A DNA stretch of 64,000 nucleotides from Roseibium sp. HPY-6 (GTDB lineage Bacteria > Pseudomonadota > Alphaproteobacteria > Rhizobiales > Stappiaceae): positions 1,736,001 through 1,800,000 of the forward strand of contig NZ_JBEWCD010000002.1 of assembly GCF_040530035.1 (NCBI RefSeq), given 5' to 3'. The notes beneath the pieces are model-generated. The model did not search any database. It was not told the origin of the DNA and saw only the letters and a list, made by a program, of their open reading frames with translations. A program made the position numbers and the translations under genes. This document shows, one piece after another, positions 25,728-34,890 of the stretch. The number at the start of each line of letters is the position of its first letter. The stretch's first letter is position 1.

Positions 25728-25758
25728 CGCCTTCCTTGCGTGGCAGTCAAGGAAGGCG
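25728..25758 (-). terminator. Intrinsic terminator of the LamG/RTX gene
   Basis: CGCCTTCCTTG and CAAGGAAGGCG form a perfect 11-bp stem with a 9-base loop, followed on the minus strand by TTTTT. It lies 55 bp after the giant gene's stop codon. Confidence 0.85.
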
Positions 25759-25812
25759 TCTGCGCCATGAAAGCGGGTGCATTTGTCATGCGCCCAGCAA
25801 TCTGCACAAAGG

Positions 25813-28800
25813 TCAGGCGAACAGGTTATTGCCGATCTGCTCTTGATCGAGTTGCTGGCCGAGGACGGTAAAGTCGGAGATCACACCGTCGAAATGATTG
25901 CCTGTCCAACCGATTTCGCCGGACGGGCTGCTCCAGCCATTTGCCCCGATCATCAGGTACTCTTCATTACCGAGCCAGTCGGATTCAAATGCGTCATCTT
26001 CGGCAACGGCAACCCCGTCGACATAAAGAACGGCGCCGTCTTCACCGAATGTGAATGCGAACTCGTGTTCCTTGCCGACTTCAAAGACGTCTTCGGCCTT
26101 GAGCCAGAGCGAACTGGTCTCGTCCTGAAAACGCACCTTGATGTTGCCGCCATCCGTGACCCATGCCGTGAGATGGCCACCGGTGACGTAGCCGCTCGCA
26201 TCCTTCGAAAACAAGGCGTCCGAACCGCTTACGGTGTCCGCCTTGAATGAAAACGCGATCGTTCCTTCCGCGATTTCCATATCCTTGGAATGTTCGATGG
26301 CGATCTGACCATCGCGGGTTCCGTCAAGATTTACGTCTCCCGCGATTGCAAAGACGGGTGTCATGCCTGCGGGGAGGGGGAGGTCGTCCTGTGTCGGGAT
26401 ATCGTCGGGCGGTGCGATCTCGCCGCGGTCCGTTCCCATCTCGATGGGTTTGATGGCCTCGTCGATATCGGTGATGGACTTCACGATGCCGTAGGCCGGT
26501 TTTGCGGTGGTGGAGATGTCGGAGAGCGTGATCAGGTCGCCATAGACGGTGACGGTGCCCAGGTCGTCGTTGTTGTGGGCGCCGCCGCCTCTGCCCTGGT
26601 CGGAATAAAGGGCGACGACGGAGTGATCGACAATGCCATCATCGTTGGCATCGCCATAGGTGATGGAGCGGACCTTGGTGGTGTGGCCCTCGATCAGGAT
26701 GCTGTCGCCCTCGGCGCGGTTGAAGTCGGTGATGACGTCGTCGCCGATGACATCGACCCAGTGATTGTGGATGTCGTCATTCTCACCGGCAACGCCATGC
26801 CAGCGGATGGTGCCGTCATCCTGGGTGTGTTCCTCGATGAAGCGCGCCTTGGCGTTGATGAGGGTCTGGAAGTAGAAGGTGTCAGCCCCCAGGCCCCCGG
26901 TCATGACATCGTCTGCCGGGATCGGCTGGTCGGGATAGAGCTTGCCGTCGGTGAGCTCATTGTCCGGATCGCCCTCGTCACGGTCCGGGTCGTAGGCAAC
27001 CGGTCCCTCGCGTCCGTCGGACTGGGAGATGAGCAGGTCGTTGCCGGCACCGCCGTTGAGGATGTCCTCACCGTGGCCGCCGTCGAGGACGTCGTTGCCG
27101 TCACCGCCATTGAGAATGTCGTTGCCGTAGGAGCCCTGGAGGATGTCGTTGCCGTCCTTGCCGTTGACGGTGTCGTCGCCGAGCCCTGCATTGATGGCGT
27201 CGGCCTGATCGGTTCCCTCAATGGTCTCGTTCTGGTCTGTGCCTTCCTGAGGGGCGGCGTTGGCGGTCATCTCGCCCATGTGGTTGAAGCCGTAGGCCAT
27301 GGCAAGCGCTTTGGCCTCGTCGGAGCCGTGATGGAGCTGCTGGAAGGCAGGCATCAGGTCGTCCTGGGCGAGGGCGGCCAGGGCATCGGCCTCAAATGCC
27401 GGGTCGACCTCGCCGGCCAGCGCTGCCATGGCCTCGCCCCCAACCTGTTCGTCGAAGACCATGACGTTGGAGATGGTGCCCTTGAACTGCTGGCTCGCAG
27501 TCTGGCTGTCGCTGGAGCGCCAGGCACCGGAGGCGCCGACCAGGAAGGAGCGCTCGTTCATGTCCATGCCCTGCTTCATCTCCGGCTCGGCGGCAAAGAG
27601 CTGGCCGTTGACATAGACGTTGAGGCCGTCCTCGCCGAAGGAGACGGCGAGGTGATAGTCGGTGCCCTTGTCGATCTTCAGGTCGGGGACCTTGAGATAC
27701 TCGGTGCTCTCGTCGGTCTGCTGACGGACGATGATCTCGCCGTTCTTGAGCCAGACGGTGAGATGCCCGCCCTCGTCATAGCCGCGCCCGTCCTTGGAAA
27801 AGAGCGCCTGCTGACCGGAGACATGATCGGCATTGAAGGTCAGCGCAATGGTGCCGGCCGCCAGCGACAGCGCCGCCAGATTGCCCCCGTCCAGATAGTC
27901 GCCCCTCTCACCGGAGAAGGCCGTGTCTCCCGCGATTGCAAAGACGGGTGTCATGCCTGCGGGGAGGGGGAGGTCGTCCTGTGTCGGGATATCGTCGGGC
28001 GGTGCGATCTCGCCGCGGTCGGTTCCCATCTCGATGGGTTTGATGGCCTCGTCGATATCGGCGATGGAGCGGACGATGCCGTAGGCCGGTTTGGCCGTGG
28101 TGGAGATGTCGGAGAGCGTGATCAGGTCGCCATAGACGGTGACGGTGCCCAGGTCGTCGTTGTTGTGGGCGCCGCCGCCTCTGCCCTGGTCGGAATAAAG
28201 AGCGATGACGGAGTGATCGACAATGCCGTCATTGTTGGCATCGCCATAGGTGATGGATCTGATCTTGGTGGTGTGACCCTCGATCAGGATGCTGTCGCCC
28301 TCGGCGCGGTTGAAGTCGGTGATGATGTCGTCGCCGATGACATCGACCCAGTGATTGTGGATGTCGTCATTCTCTCCGGCAACGCCGTGCCAGCGGATGG
28401 TGCCGTCATCCTGGGTGTGTTCCTCGATGAAGCGGGCCTTGGCGTTGATGAGGGTCTGGAAGTAGAAGGTGTCGGCTCCGAGCCCGCCGGTCATGACATC
28501 GTCGGCCGGGATCGGCTGGTCCGGATAGAGCTTGCCGTCGGTCAGCTCGTTGTCCGGATCGCCCTCGTCACGATCCGGGTCGTAGGCGACCGGTCCCTCG
28601 CGTCCGTCGGACTGGGAGATGAGCAGGTCGTTGCCCGCACCGCCGTTGAGGATGTCCTCGCCGTGGCCGCCGTCAAGGACGTCGTCGCCGGCCCCGCCAT
28701 TGAGGATGTCGTTGCCGTAGGACCCCTGGAGGATATCGTTGCCTGCCTTGCCGTTGACGGTGTCGTCGCCGAGCCCGGCATTGATGGCGTCGGCCTGGTC

Positions 28801-29571
28801 GGTTCCCTCGATGGTCTCGTCCTGGTCGGTGCCGTCCTGAGAGGTGGCGTTGGCGGTCATCTCACCCATGTGGTTGAAGCCATAGGCCATGGCGAGCGCT
28901 TTGGCCTCGTCGGATCCGTGATGGAGCTGCTGGAAGGCAGGCATCAGGTCGTCCTGGGCGAGGGCGGCCAGGGCATCGGCCTCAAATGCCGGGTCGACCT
29001 CACCGGCCAGCGCTGCCATGGCCTCGCCCCCGACCTGTTCGTCGAAGACCATGACATCGGAGATGGTGCCCTTGAACTGCTGGCTCGCGGTCTGGCTGTC
29101 GCTGGAGCGCCAGGCACCGGACGCGCCGACCAGGAAGGAGCGCTCGTTCATGTCTATGCCCTGCTTCATCTCCGGCTCGGCTGCAAAGAGCTGTCCGTTG
29201 ACATAGACATTGAGCCCGTCCTCGCCGAAGGAGACGGCGAAGTGATAGTCGGTGCCTGCCTTGACCTGAAGATCCGGCACCTTGAGATATTCGCTCTTGT
29301 CGTCGGTCTGCTGACGGACATAGATCTGGCCGTTCTTGAGCCAGACGGTGAGGTGCCCGCCCTCGTCATAGCCGCGCCCGTCCTTGGAAAAGAGCGCCTG
29401 CTGACCGGAGACATGATCGGCATTGAAGGTCAGCGCAATGGTGCCGGCCGCCAGCGACAGCGCCGCCACATTGCCCCCGTCCAGATAGTCGCCCCTCTCA
29501 CCGGAGAAGGCCGTGTCTCCCGTTAGTTCAAACACGGGTGCAGGAATTGTGGCTGAACGTGATGTCGGCAT
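25813..29571 (-). CDS. Giant LamG/RTX repeat protein (1252 aa)
   Basis: Probably an exported, calcium-binding surface or secreted protein. After 17 residues come two 530-residue units (18-547, 548-1077), then a divergent third LamG-like domain (1078-1252). Each unit has a concanavalin/LamG fold region (ALFSKDGRGYDEGGHLTVWL; YVNGQLFAAEPE), RTX nonapeptides (GGAGNDLL, GGHGEDIL), then GGLGADTFYF and ITDFNRAEGD as in serralysin-type RTX domains. There is no N-terminal signal peptide, so type I secretion by a C-terminal signal is expected, but no T1SS genes lie nearby. It carries its own terminator and an AT-rich upstream region. Confidence 0.88.
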   Translation of the reverse strand: MPTSRSATIPAPVFELTGDTAFSGERGDYLDGGNVAALSLAAGTIALTFNADHVSGQQALFSKDGRGYDEGGHLTVWLKNGQIYVRQQTDDKSEYLKVPDLQVKAGTDYHFAVSFGEDGLNVYVNGQLFAAEPEMKQGIDMNERSFLVGASGAWRSSDSQTASQQFKGTISDVMVFDEQVGGEAMAALAGEVDPAFEADALAALAQDDLMPAFQQLHHGSDEAKALAMAYGFNHMGEMTANATSQDGTDQDETIEGTDQADAINAGLGDDTVNGKAGNDILQGSYGNDILNGGAGDDVLDGGHGEDILNGGAGNDLLISQSDGREGPVAYDPDRDEGDPDNELTDGKLYPDQPIPADDVMTGGLGADTFYFQTLINAKARFIEEHTQDDGTIRWHGVAGENDDIHNHWVDVIGDDIITDFNRAEGDSILIEGHTTKIRSITYGDANNDGIVDHSVIALYSDQGRGGGAHNNDDLGTVTVYGDLITLSDISTTAKPAYGIVRSIADIDEAIKPIEMGTDRGEIAPPDDIPTQDDLPLPAGMTPVFAIAGDTAFSGERGDYLDGGNLAALSLAAGTIALTFNADHVSGQQALFSKDGRGYDEGGHLTVWLKNGEIIVRQQTDESTEYLKVPDLKIDKGTDYHLAVSFGEDGLNVYVNGQLFAAEPEMKQGMDMNERSFLVGASGAWRSSDSQTASQQFKGTISNVMVFDEQVGGEAMAALAGEVDPAFEADALAALAQDDLMPAFQQLHHGSDEAKALAMAYGFNHMGEMTANAAPQEGTDQNETIEGTDQADAINAGLGDDTVNGKDGNDILQGSYGNDILNGGDGNDVLDGGHGEDILNGGAGNDLLISQSDGREGPVAYDPDRDEGDPDNELTDGKLYPDQPIPADDVMTGGLGADTFYFQTLINAKARFIEEHTQDDGTIRWHGVAGENDDIHNHWVDVIGDDVITDFNRAEGDSILIEGHTTKVRSITYGDANDDGIVDHSVVALYSDQGRGGGAHNNDDLGTVTVYGDLITLSDISTTAKPAYGIVKSITDIDEAIKPIEMGTDRGEIAPPDDIPTQDDLPLPAGMTPVFAIAGDVNLDGTRDGQIAIEHSKDMEIAEGTIAFSFKADTVSGSDALFSKDASGYVTGGHLTAWVTDGGNIKVRFQDETSSLWLKAEDVFEVGKEHEFAFTFGEDGAVLYVDGVAVAEDDAFESDWLGNEEYLMIGANGWSSPSGEIGWTGNHFDGVISDFTVLGQQLDQEQIGNNLFA
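26341..27930 (-). repeat. Tandem repeat copy 2 of the LamG/RTX gene (1590 bp)
   Basis: It aligns base for base with 27931-29520 at an offset of exactly 1590 with no insertion or deletion that I can find. Differences are scattered and mostly silent; I count about 26 amino-acid differences in 530, grouped in the first LamG loop. Confidence 0.9.
27931..29520 (-). repeat. Tandem repeat copy 1 of the LamG/RTX gene (1590 bp)
   Basis: The N-terminal copy of the duplicated unit; see the matching blocks at 28591 and 27001, and at 29491 and 27901, all at offset 1590. Each copy encodes one LamG plus one RTX block. Confidence 0.9.
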
Positions 29572-30048
29572 GCTTGGACCCCCATGAGAAAGGCATAATG
29601 AGCCTTCAATGCCGTATGATTTCCCGGCATTTTTTTGATTGTGTCCAAGCGGATTAGTTGGGTGATGTGTTCTTGTGCCGTTAATGTATTCGCGAGATTT
29701 TGACGAAAAATCTGGTCAATTGCGGCGAAAAAAATGCAATATTTTGAAAAAAGTCTGGCCGAAGTAATTTAAATAAAAATACGTATTTTTGACAATCCTT
29801 GAAAGGTCTGTTTTTTAACGCGGAATTGCGCTGCCCAGCTTGCGAAAGTGGAGCCGCAACGCCGATTTATTGCTTAGCAGGAGCTTAATCTGCAAAGGGC
29901 AATCTATCGATGCTTTGTAAGTCTTTGTTCAGCAGTTTTTCTATTAACTTCATCAGTCTAATTTTAATCAGGTTGTGGCCCGGTTGTGGTTTGGTGAGAG
30001 CGCCGGCAGCGCACTCGAAATCAATTGTCTAAAGGGGAGCGCGCAACC

Positions 30049-30150
30049 GTGGATCGAAATGGTCCGGTGTCTGATCTTTTCCACGGCATGAAAAACGACG
30101 TGCGGGTCACCAGAGTAAGGCTCGAAAAACCGGAATCTGATTCTGGATGA
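30049..30150 (+). CDS. Possible small peptide (33 aa)
   Basis: GTG 30049 follows AAAGGGGAGCG at a usable distance and opens a 33-codon frame rich in charged residues (FHGMKNDVRVTRVRLEKPE). There is no recognisable family and no neighbour on this strand. It could be chance or the remnant of a larger gene. Confidence 0.2.
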   Translation: MDRNGPVSDLFHGMKNDVRVTRVRLEKPESDSG

Positions 30151-30209
30151 GGCGCTCGCTTTTCACGGATTGACGGCAAGAAGCGTCGTCAAATGCCGCG
30201 TTGAATGCC

Positions 30210-30232
30210 AGCGCCGGGCAGGTCCCGGCGCT
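30210..30232 (-). terminator. Hairpin after the Gfo/Idh gene
   Basis: AGCGCCGGG-CAGGT-CCCGGCGCT, a perfect 9-bp stem, lies 16 bp beyond the stop of the minus-strand Gfo/Idh gene. It lacks a T-run, so its efficiency is uncertain. Confidence 0.5.
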
Positions 30233-30247
30233 AAGGCCGCAATGCCG

Positions 30248-31408
30248 TCAGCCGCCAAGTTTGACCCAGGCGGCGTTTTTCGCAGAGGACCGGACACAGG
30301 CATCAACGAACTGAACACCTGCTAGCCCATCGCTGATACCAGGGACAAGCGTGCTCGTGTCGCCGCCGCTTTGATGTGCCCTGATGGCATCGGCGGCGTC
30401 CCTGTAAAGGTTGGCAAAGCCTTCGAGATATCCTTCAGGATGCCCCGGCGGGATCCGGGTTGCAGGCCCGATCGTTTCAAGCATGCCGGCACCGCCACGG
30501 GTCAGGACGCGCATCGGCTCCCCGAAAGGTGTAAAGTAGAGGTAGTTCGGGTTCTCCTGATGCCATTCCAGACCACCCTTGTCGCCATAGACCCGGATCT
30601 TCAGATTGTTCTCGTTGCCGGGCGCGACCTGTGAACACCAGAGCATGCCGCGTGCGCCGCTGGCGTACCGCAGCATCACGTGGCCGTTGTCATCGACCTG
30701 CCGCCCAGGAACGAAGGACTGCAAATCGGCCGCAAGGCTTTCGGCAGCTTGTCCCGTGATGAAGCAGGCAAGGTTATAGGCGTGCGTCCCGATATCACCG
30801 GTGGATCCGCCGGCACCGGAGCGGGCCGGGTCTGTGCGCCAATCGGCCTGTTTGTTGTTCTGCTCAACAGTTAGCCAGTCCTGCGGATATTCCACCTGGA
30901 TCACGCGAATGGCGCCAAGATCGCCGCTTTCGACCATCTCGCGCGCCTGCCGGACCATGGGATAACCGGTGTAGTTATGGGTCAGAAAGAAGAGGGCGCT
31001 GGAGTTTTCGGCCGCCTTGACCAGTTTTTTGGCGTCCGTGAGTGTCGAGGTCAGCGGCTTGTCGCAAATGACATGGATGCCGCGTTTCAAAAAGGCTTTT
31101 GCAGCCGGATAATGCACGTGGTTGGGCGTGACGATGGCAACCGCTTCGATCCCGTCCTTCAGCCGTGCTTCCCGCTTCGCCATTTCTTCGAAATCGGCAT
31201 AGATGCGGTCTTCCTTCAGCCCAAGCGCATGACCGGATTCTTTTGCTTTTTCAGGCGTTGACGAAAGGGCGCCAGCCACGAGTTCATAGCGCCCATCGAT
31301 CCTGGAGGCGATCCTGTGAACAGCGCCGATGAAAGCATCCTTGCCACCCCCGACCATGCCGAGCCGGATCGGTCGCACTTGCGGATTGTCTTTTCCTTCT
31401 ATGGCCAT
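30248..31408 (-). CDS. Gfo/Idh/MocA-family sugar dehydrogenase
   Basis: A 386-residue NAD(P)-dependent oxidoreductase. The Rossmann start is LGMVGGGKDAFIGAVHR (17-33) and the family motif is ICDKPLTSTLTDA, with the catalytic Lys in DKP. GGSTGDIGTHAYNLACF carries the conserved Asp/His of the substrate site. AGGAGGAGTGAC precedes the ATG. It is the last gene on the strand of the ribose-type ABC operon, but it has its own upstream operator, so it may be transcribed separately. Substrate probably a cyclic polyol or aldose; not determinable. Confidence 0.87.
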   Translation of the reverse strand: MAIEGKDNPQVRPIRLGMVGGGKDAFIGAVHRIASRIDGRYELVAGALSSTPEKAKESGHALGLKEDRIYADFEEMAKREARLKDGIEAVAIVTPNHVHYPAAKAFLKRGIHVICDKPLTSTLTDAKKLVKAAENSSALFFLTHNYTGYPMVRQAREMVESGDLGAIRVIQVEYPQDWLTVEQNNKQADWRTDPARSGAGGSTGDIGTHAYNLACFITGQAAESLAADLQSFVPGRQVDDNGHVMLRYASGARGMLWCSQVAPGNENNLKIRVYGDKGGLEWHQENPNYLYFTPFGEPMRVLTRGGAGMLETIGPATRIPPGHPEGYLEGFANLYRDAADAIRAHQSGGDTSTLVPGISDGLAGVQFVDACVRSSAKNAAWVKLGG

Positions 31409-31451
31409 GTCACTCCTCCTTGTCGCCCCGAAACCCGAAGGGCGCTCTTCT

Positions 31452-31465
31452 TGTAATCGATTACA
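31452..31465. promoter_or_regulatory. LacI-type palindromic operator before the Gfo/Idh gene
   Basis: TGTAATCGATTACA is a perfect 14-bp palindrome, 44 bp upstream of the Gfo/Idh ATG. It has the central CG and length of LacI-family operators. Its inner bases differ from those of the sites at 36470-36526, so another regulator may bind it. Confidence 0.55.
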
Positions 31466-31668
31466 TCTCTATAGGGAAACACGTTTGCGGGCAATCACCG
31501 CATTGCGTCTCCTGGTTCGTTCGCTGATCGCGTATGTATGGGCAGACAACACCGGGAAGCGATGATTGTCTGCCGGTATCAGGCAAGTCGTTGTGTCAAA
31601 GGTGATGCTGATCAAAGGAGTTTCACTCTTTAACGAAGCCGGTGTTCATGAGCGGCTGAAAACCGCTG

Positions 31669-32730
31669 TCAGTCCTGACCGATCCCCAGCATCCGCCGGT
31701 TGGCCGCATCATCTGTACCGCCGTCGGCGAAGTCGTCAAAGGCTTTTTCTGTCACCCGTATGATGTGATTGCGCACAAACTCCGAACCCTCGCGGGCGCC
31801 GTCTTCCGGATGCTTCAGGCAACATTCCCATTCAACGACGGCCCAGCCGTCAAAATCGTTCGCTGCCATCTTTGAAAAGACAGCGCTGAAATCAACCTGT
31901 CCGTCGCCGAGAGAACGGAAGCGGCCAGCCCGGTCGACCCAGGAGCTGTAGCCGCCATAGACACCTTGCCTGCCGGTTGGATTGAACTCAGCGTCCTTGA
32001 CGTGGAACATGCCGATCCTGTCCTTGTAGATGTCGATGTTGTCGAGATAATCGAGACACTGAAGAACGTAATGGGACGGATCGTAAAGCATCTTGCAGCG
32101 GCTGTGACCGTTCAGCCGCTCCAGAAACATCTCAAAGGTTATGCCGTCATGCAGGTCTTCGCCGGGATGGATTTCGTAACAGACGTCGACACCCATCTCG
32201 TCCGCATAGTCGAGGATGGGGCGCCAGCGTTTGGCCAGTTCGTCGAAGGCCGTCTCGACCAGTCCGGCCGGCCGCTGCGGCCATGGATAGAGATAAGGCC
32301 AGGCTAGCGCGCCGGAAAAGGTCGCATGCGCGGAAATGCCGAGATTGCGGCTTGCGGCCAGCGCCATTTTGACCTGGTCTACGGCCCAGGCCTGCCGCGC
32401 AGCCGGATTGCCACGGACTTCGGGCGCCGCAAACCCGTCAAATGCGGTGTCGTAAGCCGGATGCACCGCGACGAGCTGGCCCTGAAGATGGGTTGAAAGT
32501 TCGGTGATCTCGATACCGTTTTCTTTTGCAGTGCCGACCAGGTCGTCACAATACGTCATCGAACTGGCTGCCTTTGAAAGATCGATCAACCGGTTGTCCC
32601 AGCTGGGGATCTGAACGCCGGCATATCCGCAATCGGCCGCCCATTTCGTGATGGAAGCCCAGGAGTTGAAAGGTGCTTCGTCGCCTGCGAACTGGGCAAG
32701 AAACAGAGCCGGCCCCTTGATGGTTTTCAT
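31669..32730 (-). CDS. Sugar phosphate isomerase/epimerase (AP-endonuclease-2-like TIM barrel)
   Basis: A 353-residue barrel protein of the IolE/IolI/xylose-isomerase-like group. Metal-binding motifs appear in CYEIHPGEDLHDG, MLYDPSHY and FHVKDAEFN, with a late AVVEWECC. It is longer than IolE and resembles isomerases found with Gfo/Idh dehydrogenases in inositol or keto-sugar catabolism. AGGAG precedes ATG 32730. A strong terminator separates it from the binding-protein gene, so it is expressed at lower level by read-through or separately. Confidence 0.82.
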   Translation of the reverse strand: MKTIKGPALFLAQFAGDEAPFNSWASITKWAADCGYAGVQIPSWDNRLIDLSKAASSMTYCDDLVGTAKENGIEITELSTHLQGQLVAVHPAYDTAFDGFAAPEVRGNPAARQAWAVDQVKMALAASRNLGISAHATFSGALAWPYLYPWPQRPAGLVETAFDELAKRWRPILDYADEMGVDVCYEIHPGEDLHDGITFEMFLERLNGHSRCKMLYDPSHYVLQCLDYLDNIDIYKDRIGMFHVKDAEFNPTGRQGVYGGYSSWVDRAGRFRSLGDGQVDFSAVFSKMAANDFDGWAVVEWECCLKHPEDGAREGSEFVRNHIIRVTEKAFDDFADGGTDDAANRRMLGIGQD

Positions 32731-32757
32731 GATGTGCTCCTGAAGCTGACTGGAAAC

Positions 32758-32794
32758 AAAAAGGGCCGGGATCCCATCGCAAAAGATCCCGGCC
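32758..32794 (-). terminator. Intrinsic terminator after the ribose-type binding protein
   Basis: GGCCGGGATC (32764-32773) and GATCCCGGCC (32785-32794) form a perfect 10-bp stem; the minus strand then runs CTTTTTGTTT. It lies 17 bp beyond the binding-protein stop and should cut most transcripts before the isomerase gene. Confidence 0.85.
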
Positions 32795-32810
32795 AGGTAT
32801 TGAGTGCTGA

Positions 32811-33767
32811 TTAGAAAGGAGAATCCGGGAAATAGTAGCTTTCGGCGTTCTCACGGGTAATCAGGGTCGCACCCAGGATGTAGCGGCCGGCGACCGGTCC
32901 GTTGGATTTGAAGGCATTGACCGTCGCATCCATCGCGGTTGCGATCATTGCAGGCGGATAAAGAACGTCCACCGGAATGAGTTCATCCCCGTCCATGATG
33001 CCCTTGATGATTTCCTTCATGCCTGCGCCACCGACGACAAACATGCCGTCGCCGTCACGGCCTGCCTGCTTGAGGGCGGCAACCACGCCGACAGCGATGT
33101 CATCGTCTTGCGCCCACACGGCGTCAATGTCCGGAAAGCGGGACAGGAAGTCCTGCATGACCTCAAAGCCATCATCACGGTTCCAGTTGGCGTGTTTGTG
33201 GTCAAGGACGTTGATGCCCGAACCTTCGATTTCCGCCATGAAGGCATCGAATCGCTCATTGTCGATCACGGTCGGTATCCCGCGCAGGATGACAATGTTG
33301 TCGCCTTCTTTCAGACGGCCTTTCATGTATTGGGCAGACACCCGACCGAGTTCCGGATTGTTACCGGCCACATAAAGGTCCTCGATGCCAGGCTGGCTGA
33401 GACCGCGGTCAACAACCGTGATCCAGGCACCGGACTTCTTCACATTGAGAACCGGGTCGGTCAGCGGTTCGGATTCAAAGGGCAGAACAACCAGAGCATC
33501 GATCTGGTGAACGGAGACAAGGTCTTCCAATGCGCTGGCCTGCGCACCAGGGTCCGGGGAGTTGACCAGGATAAGATCCACATCCGGATAAAGTTCTTCA
33601 AGGCGCTTTTCCGCCTGCTCGGCATGCCAGTTCATGCCCGCTGCCCAGGCATGGGTTGGTGTGGGATAGCTTACGCCGATCTTGATCTTGTCGTCTGCCG
33701 TTGCCGTGCCTCCAAGGGCCAGCAGACCTGTCAGCGCCATTGCTCCTATTGCGGATTTCCAGGACAT
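32811..33767 (-). CDS. Sugar ABC transporter substrate-binding protein (RbsB type)
   Basis: A 318-residue periplasmic binding protein, type I fold. ATG 33767 has GGAGGAAACA; the signal peptide is AIGAMALTGLLALGGTATA. Fold landmarks are IKIGVSYPTPTHAWAAGMN, DALVVLPFESEPL, VWAQDDDIAVGVVAAL and GMKEIIKGI. It binds a monosaccharide or polyol, identity unknown, and passes it to the RbsC-type permease. It ends with a terminator hairpin. Confidence 0.9.
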   Translation of the reverse strand: MSWKSAIGAMALTGLLALGGTATADDKIKIGVSYPTPTHAWAAGMNWHAEQAEKRLEELYPDVDLILVNSPDPGAQASALEDLVSVHQIDALVVLPFESEPLTDPVLNVKKSGAWITVVDRGLSQPGIEDLYVAGNNPELGRVSAQYMKGRLKEGDNIVILRGIPTVIDNERFDAFMAEIEGSGINVLDHKHANWNRDDGFEVMQDFLSRFPDIDAVWAQDDDIAVGVVAALKQAGRDGDGMFVVGGAGMKEIIKGIMDGDELIPVDVLYPPAMIATAMDATVNAFKSNGPVAGRYILGATLITRENAESYYFPDSPF

Positions 33768-33865
33768 TGTTTCCTCCTCCAATGCTGTCATTTGGACGCA
33801 CCTCTCCCGTCCGGTGCGCGCCGGTTGTTGTGGGGGACGGGCCCCGTCAGGTTGATTTCAGAACG

Positions 33866-34888
33866 TCAGGACTTTCCGGCTTTGCCGAATTTCCAGTCAC
33901 TTCGCTGCAGCAGAACCGCGACGATAATGATCAGGCCTTGCATCGTTCCGTTGAGATAGTTCGAGATCATGTCGGTGAAATTCAAAATGTTACCGATCGT
34001 GGTCAGGATCAGGGCACCCAGGATCGTGCCGCCAATCCTGCCATAGCCGCCTTTCAGCACTGTGCCGCCTATGATGACCGCTGCGATCGCCTCGAGTTCC
34101 CAGAGAACGCCGGTCGACGCGGAGGCCGAGCCGAGCCGCGGGACGTAGATGATCGTCGCAAAGGAAACGCACAGGCCCTGAATGATGTAGGTCAGGGTTT
34201 TCACCCGGTCGACATTGATGGCGGAGTATCTTGCGACAGCCTCGTTGGAACCGATCGCCGTGCAGTAGCGGCCGAACGCGGTCCGGTTGAGCAGCAGCCA
34301 GCCGCAGATAGCGACTCCGATGAATACCCAGACCGGGAAGGGCAGGCCGAGGAAGCTGTCGTAATAGACCGGGCGATAGGTTCCGCGAATGTCAAAATTG
34401 AGCGACAGGGTGCCGCCGTCGGCGAAGTAGGTCACGAGCGAACGGTAGATACCCATCGTGCCGAGCGTGACAATGAAAGCCTCGATCTTGCCTTTGGTTG
34501 TCAGAGCACCGTTGATCCAGCCGGCGCCGATGCCGAGCAGTATCGCGAGACCGCAGCCAAGCAGAACCGTCGGCACACCGGTCCCAAGAGTCTCGACTGC
34601 ATTGTTCATGACAATGATCATCACACCCGAGATCGCCGCCGCCATGGAACCGACGGAGAGGTCGATCCCCCCGGCGGTGATGACGAACGTGGCGCCGACC
34701 GCGATGATGCCGATAAAGGCGGAGCGCGTTAGCAGGTTGGTCAGATTGCCTTCGCTGACAAAAGCAGGGTTCAAAAGAAACCCGATCACGCAGAGCAGGA
34801 GCAGCGCGAGTGCGGGCCCGAGCGTCTTGAAATCGACGGACATCCGTCTGGCAGTCTTGGCCGCCGCGTCATCTGATGCGGTCATCAT
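33866..34888 (-). CDS. Sugar ABC transporter permease (RbsC type)
   Basis: A permease of about 340 residues with eight or more hydrophobic segments and the family motif ITAGGIDLSVGSM (about 68-80). It starts close after the ATPase gene; GGAGG lies 13 bases before ATG 34888 but 7 bases before a TTG at 34894, which overlaps the ATPase stop (TTGA), so either start may be used. It forms the channel for the sugar bound by the protein at 32811. Confidence 0.9.
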   Translation of the reverse strand: MMTASDDAAAKTARRMSVDFKTLGPALALLLLCVIGFLLNPAFVSEGNLTNLLTRSAFIGIIAVGATFVITAGGIDLSVGSMAAAISGVMIIVMNNAVETLGTGVPTVLLGCGLAILLGIGAGWINGALTTKGKIEAFIVTLGTMGIYRSLVTYFADGGTLSLNFDIRGTYRPVYYDSFLGLPFPVWVFIGVAICGWLLLNRTAFGRYCTAIGSNEAVARYSAINVDRVKTLTYIIQGLCVSFATIIYVPRLGSASASTGVLWELEAIAAVIIGGTVLKGGYGRIGGTILGALILTTIGNILNFTDMISNYLNGTMQGLIIIVAVLLQRSDWKFGKAGKS

Positions 34889-34890
34889 GG

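Larger units (their letters stand above)
29572..30247. other. Long intergenic region, AT-rich promoter zone
   Basis: About 680 bases. Positions 29600-29960 are strongly AT-rich with A and T runs (ATTTAAATAAAAATACGTAT around 29768) and probably hold the RTX gene promoter. From 30000 on the composition returns to normal; a possible 33-codon frame and a hairpin are listed separately. I see no tRNA or larger gene. Confidence 0.5.

Noticed and set aside
25813..25850. A lux-type or quorum signal role for the MBL protein at 40659 or the RTX protein
   Set aside because: No LuxI/LuxR pair is seen in the window, and the MBL gene is embedded in a sugar-acid operon, which gives a simpler explanation.
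26290..29526. 1078-codon open frame on the plus strand opposite the LamG/RTX gene
   Set aside because: It is the antisense of a GC-rich repetitive gene. Its Val/Gly/Asp-rich product mirrors the repeats, it has no recognisable domain, and the minus strand carries clear LamG/RTX motifs, a start and a terminator.
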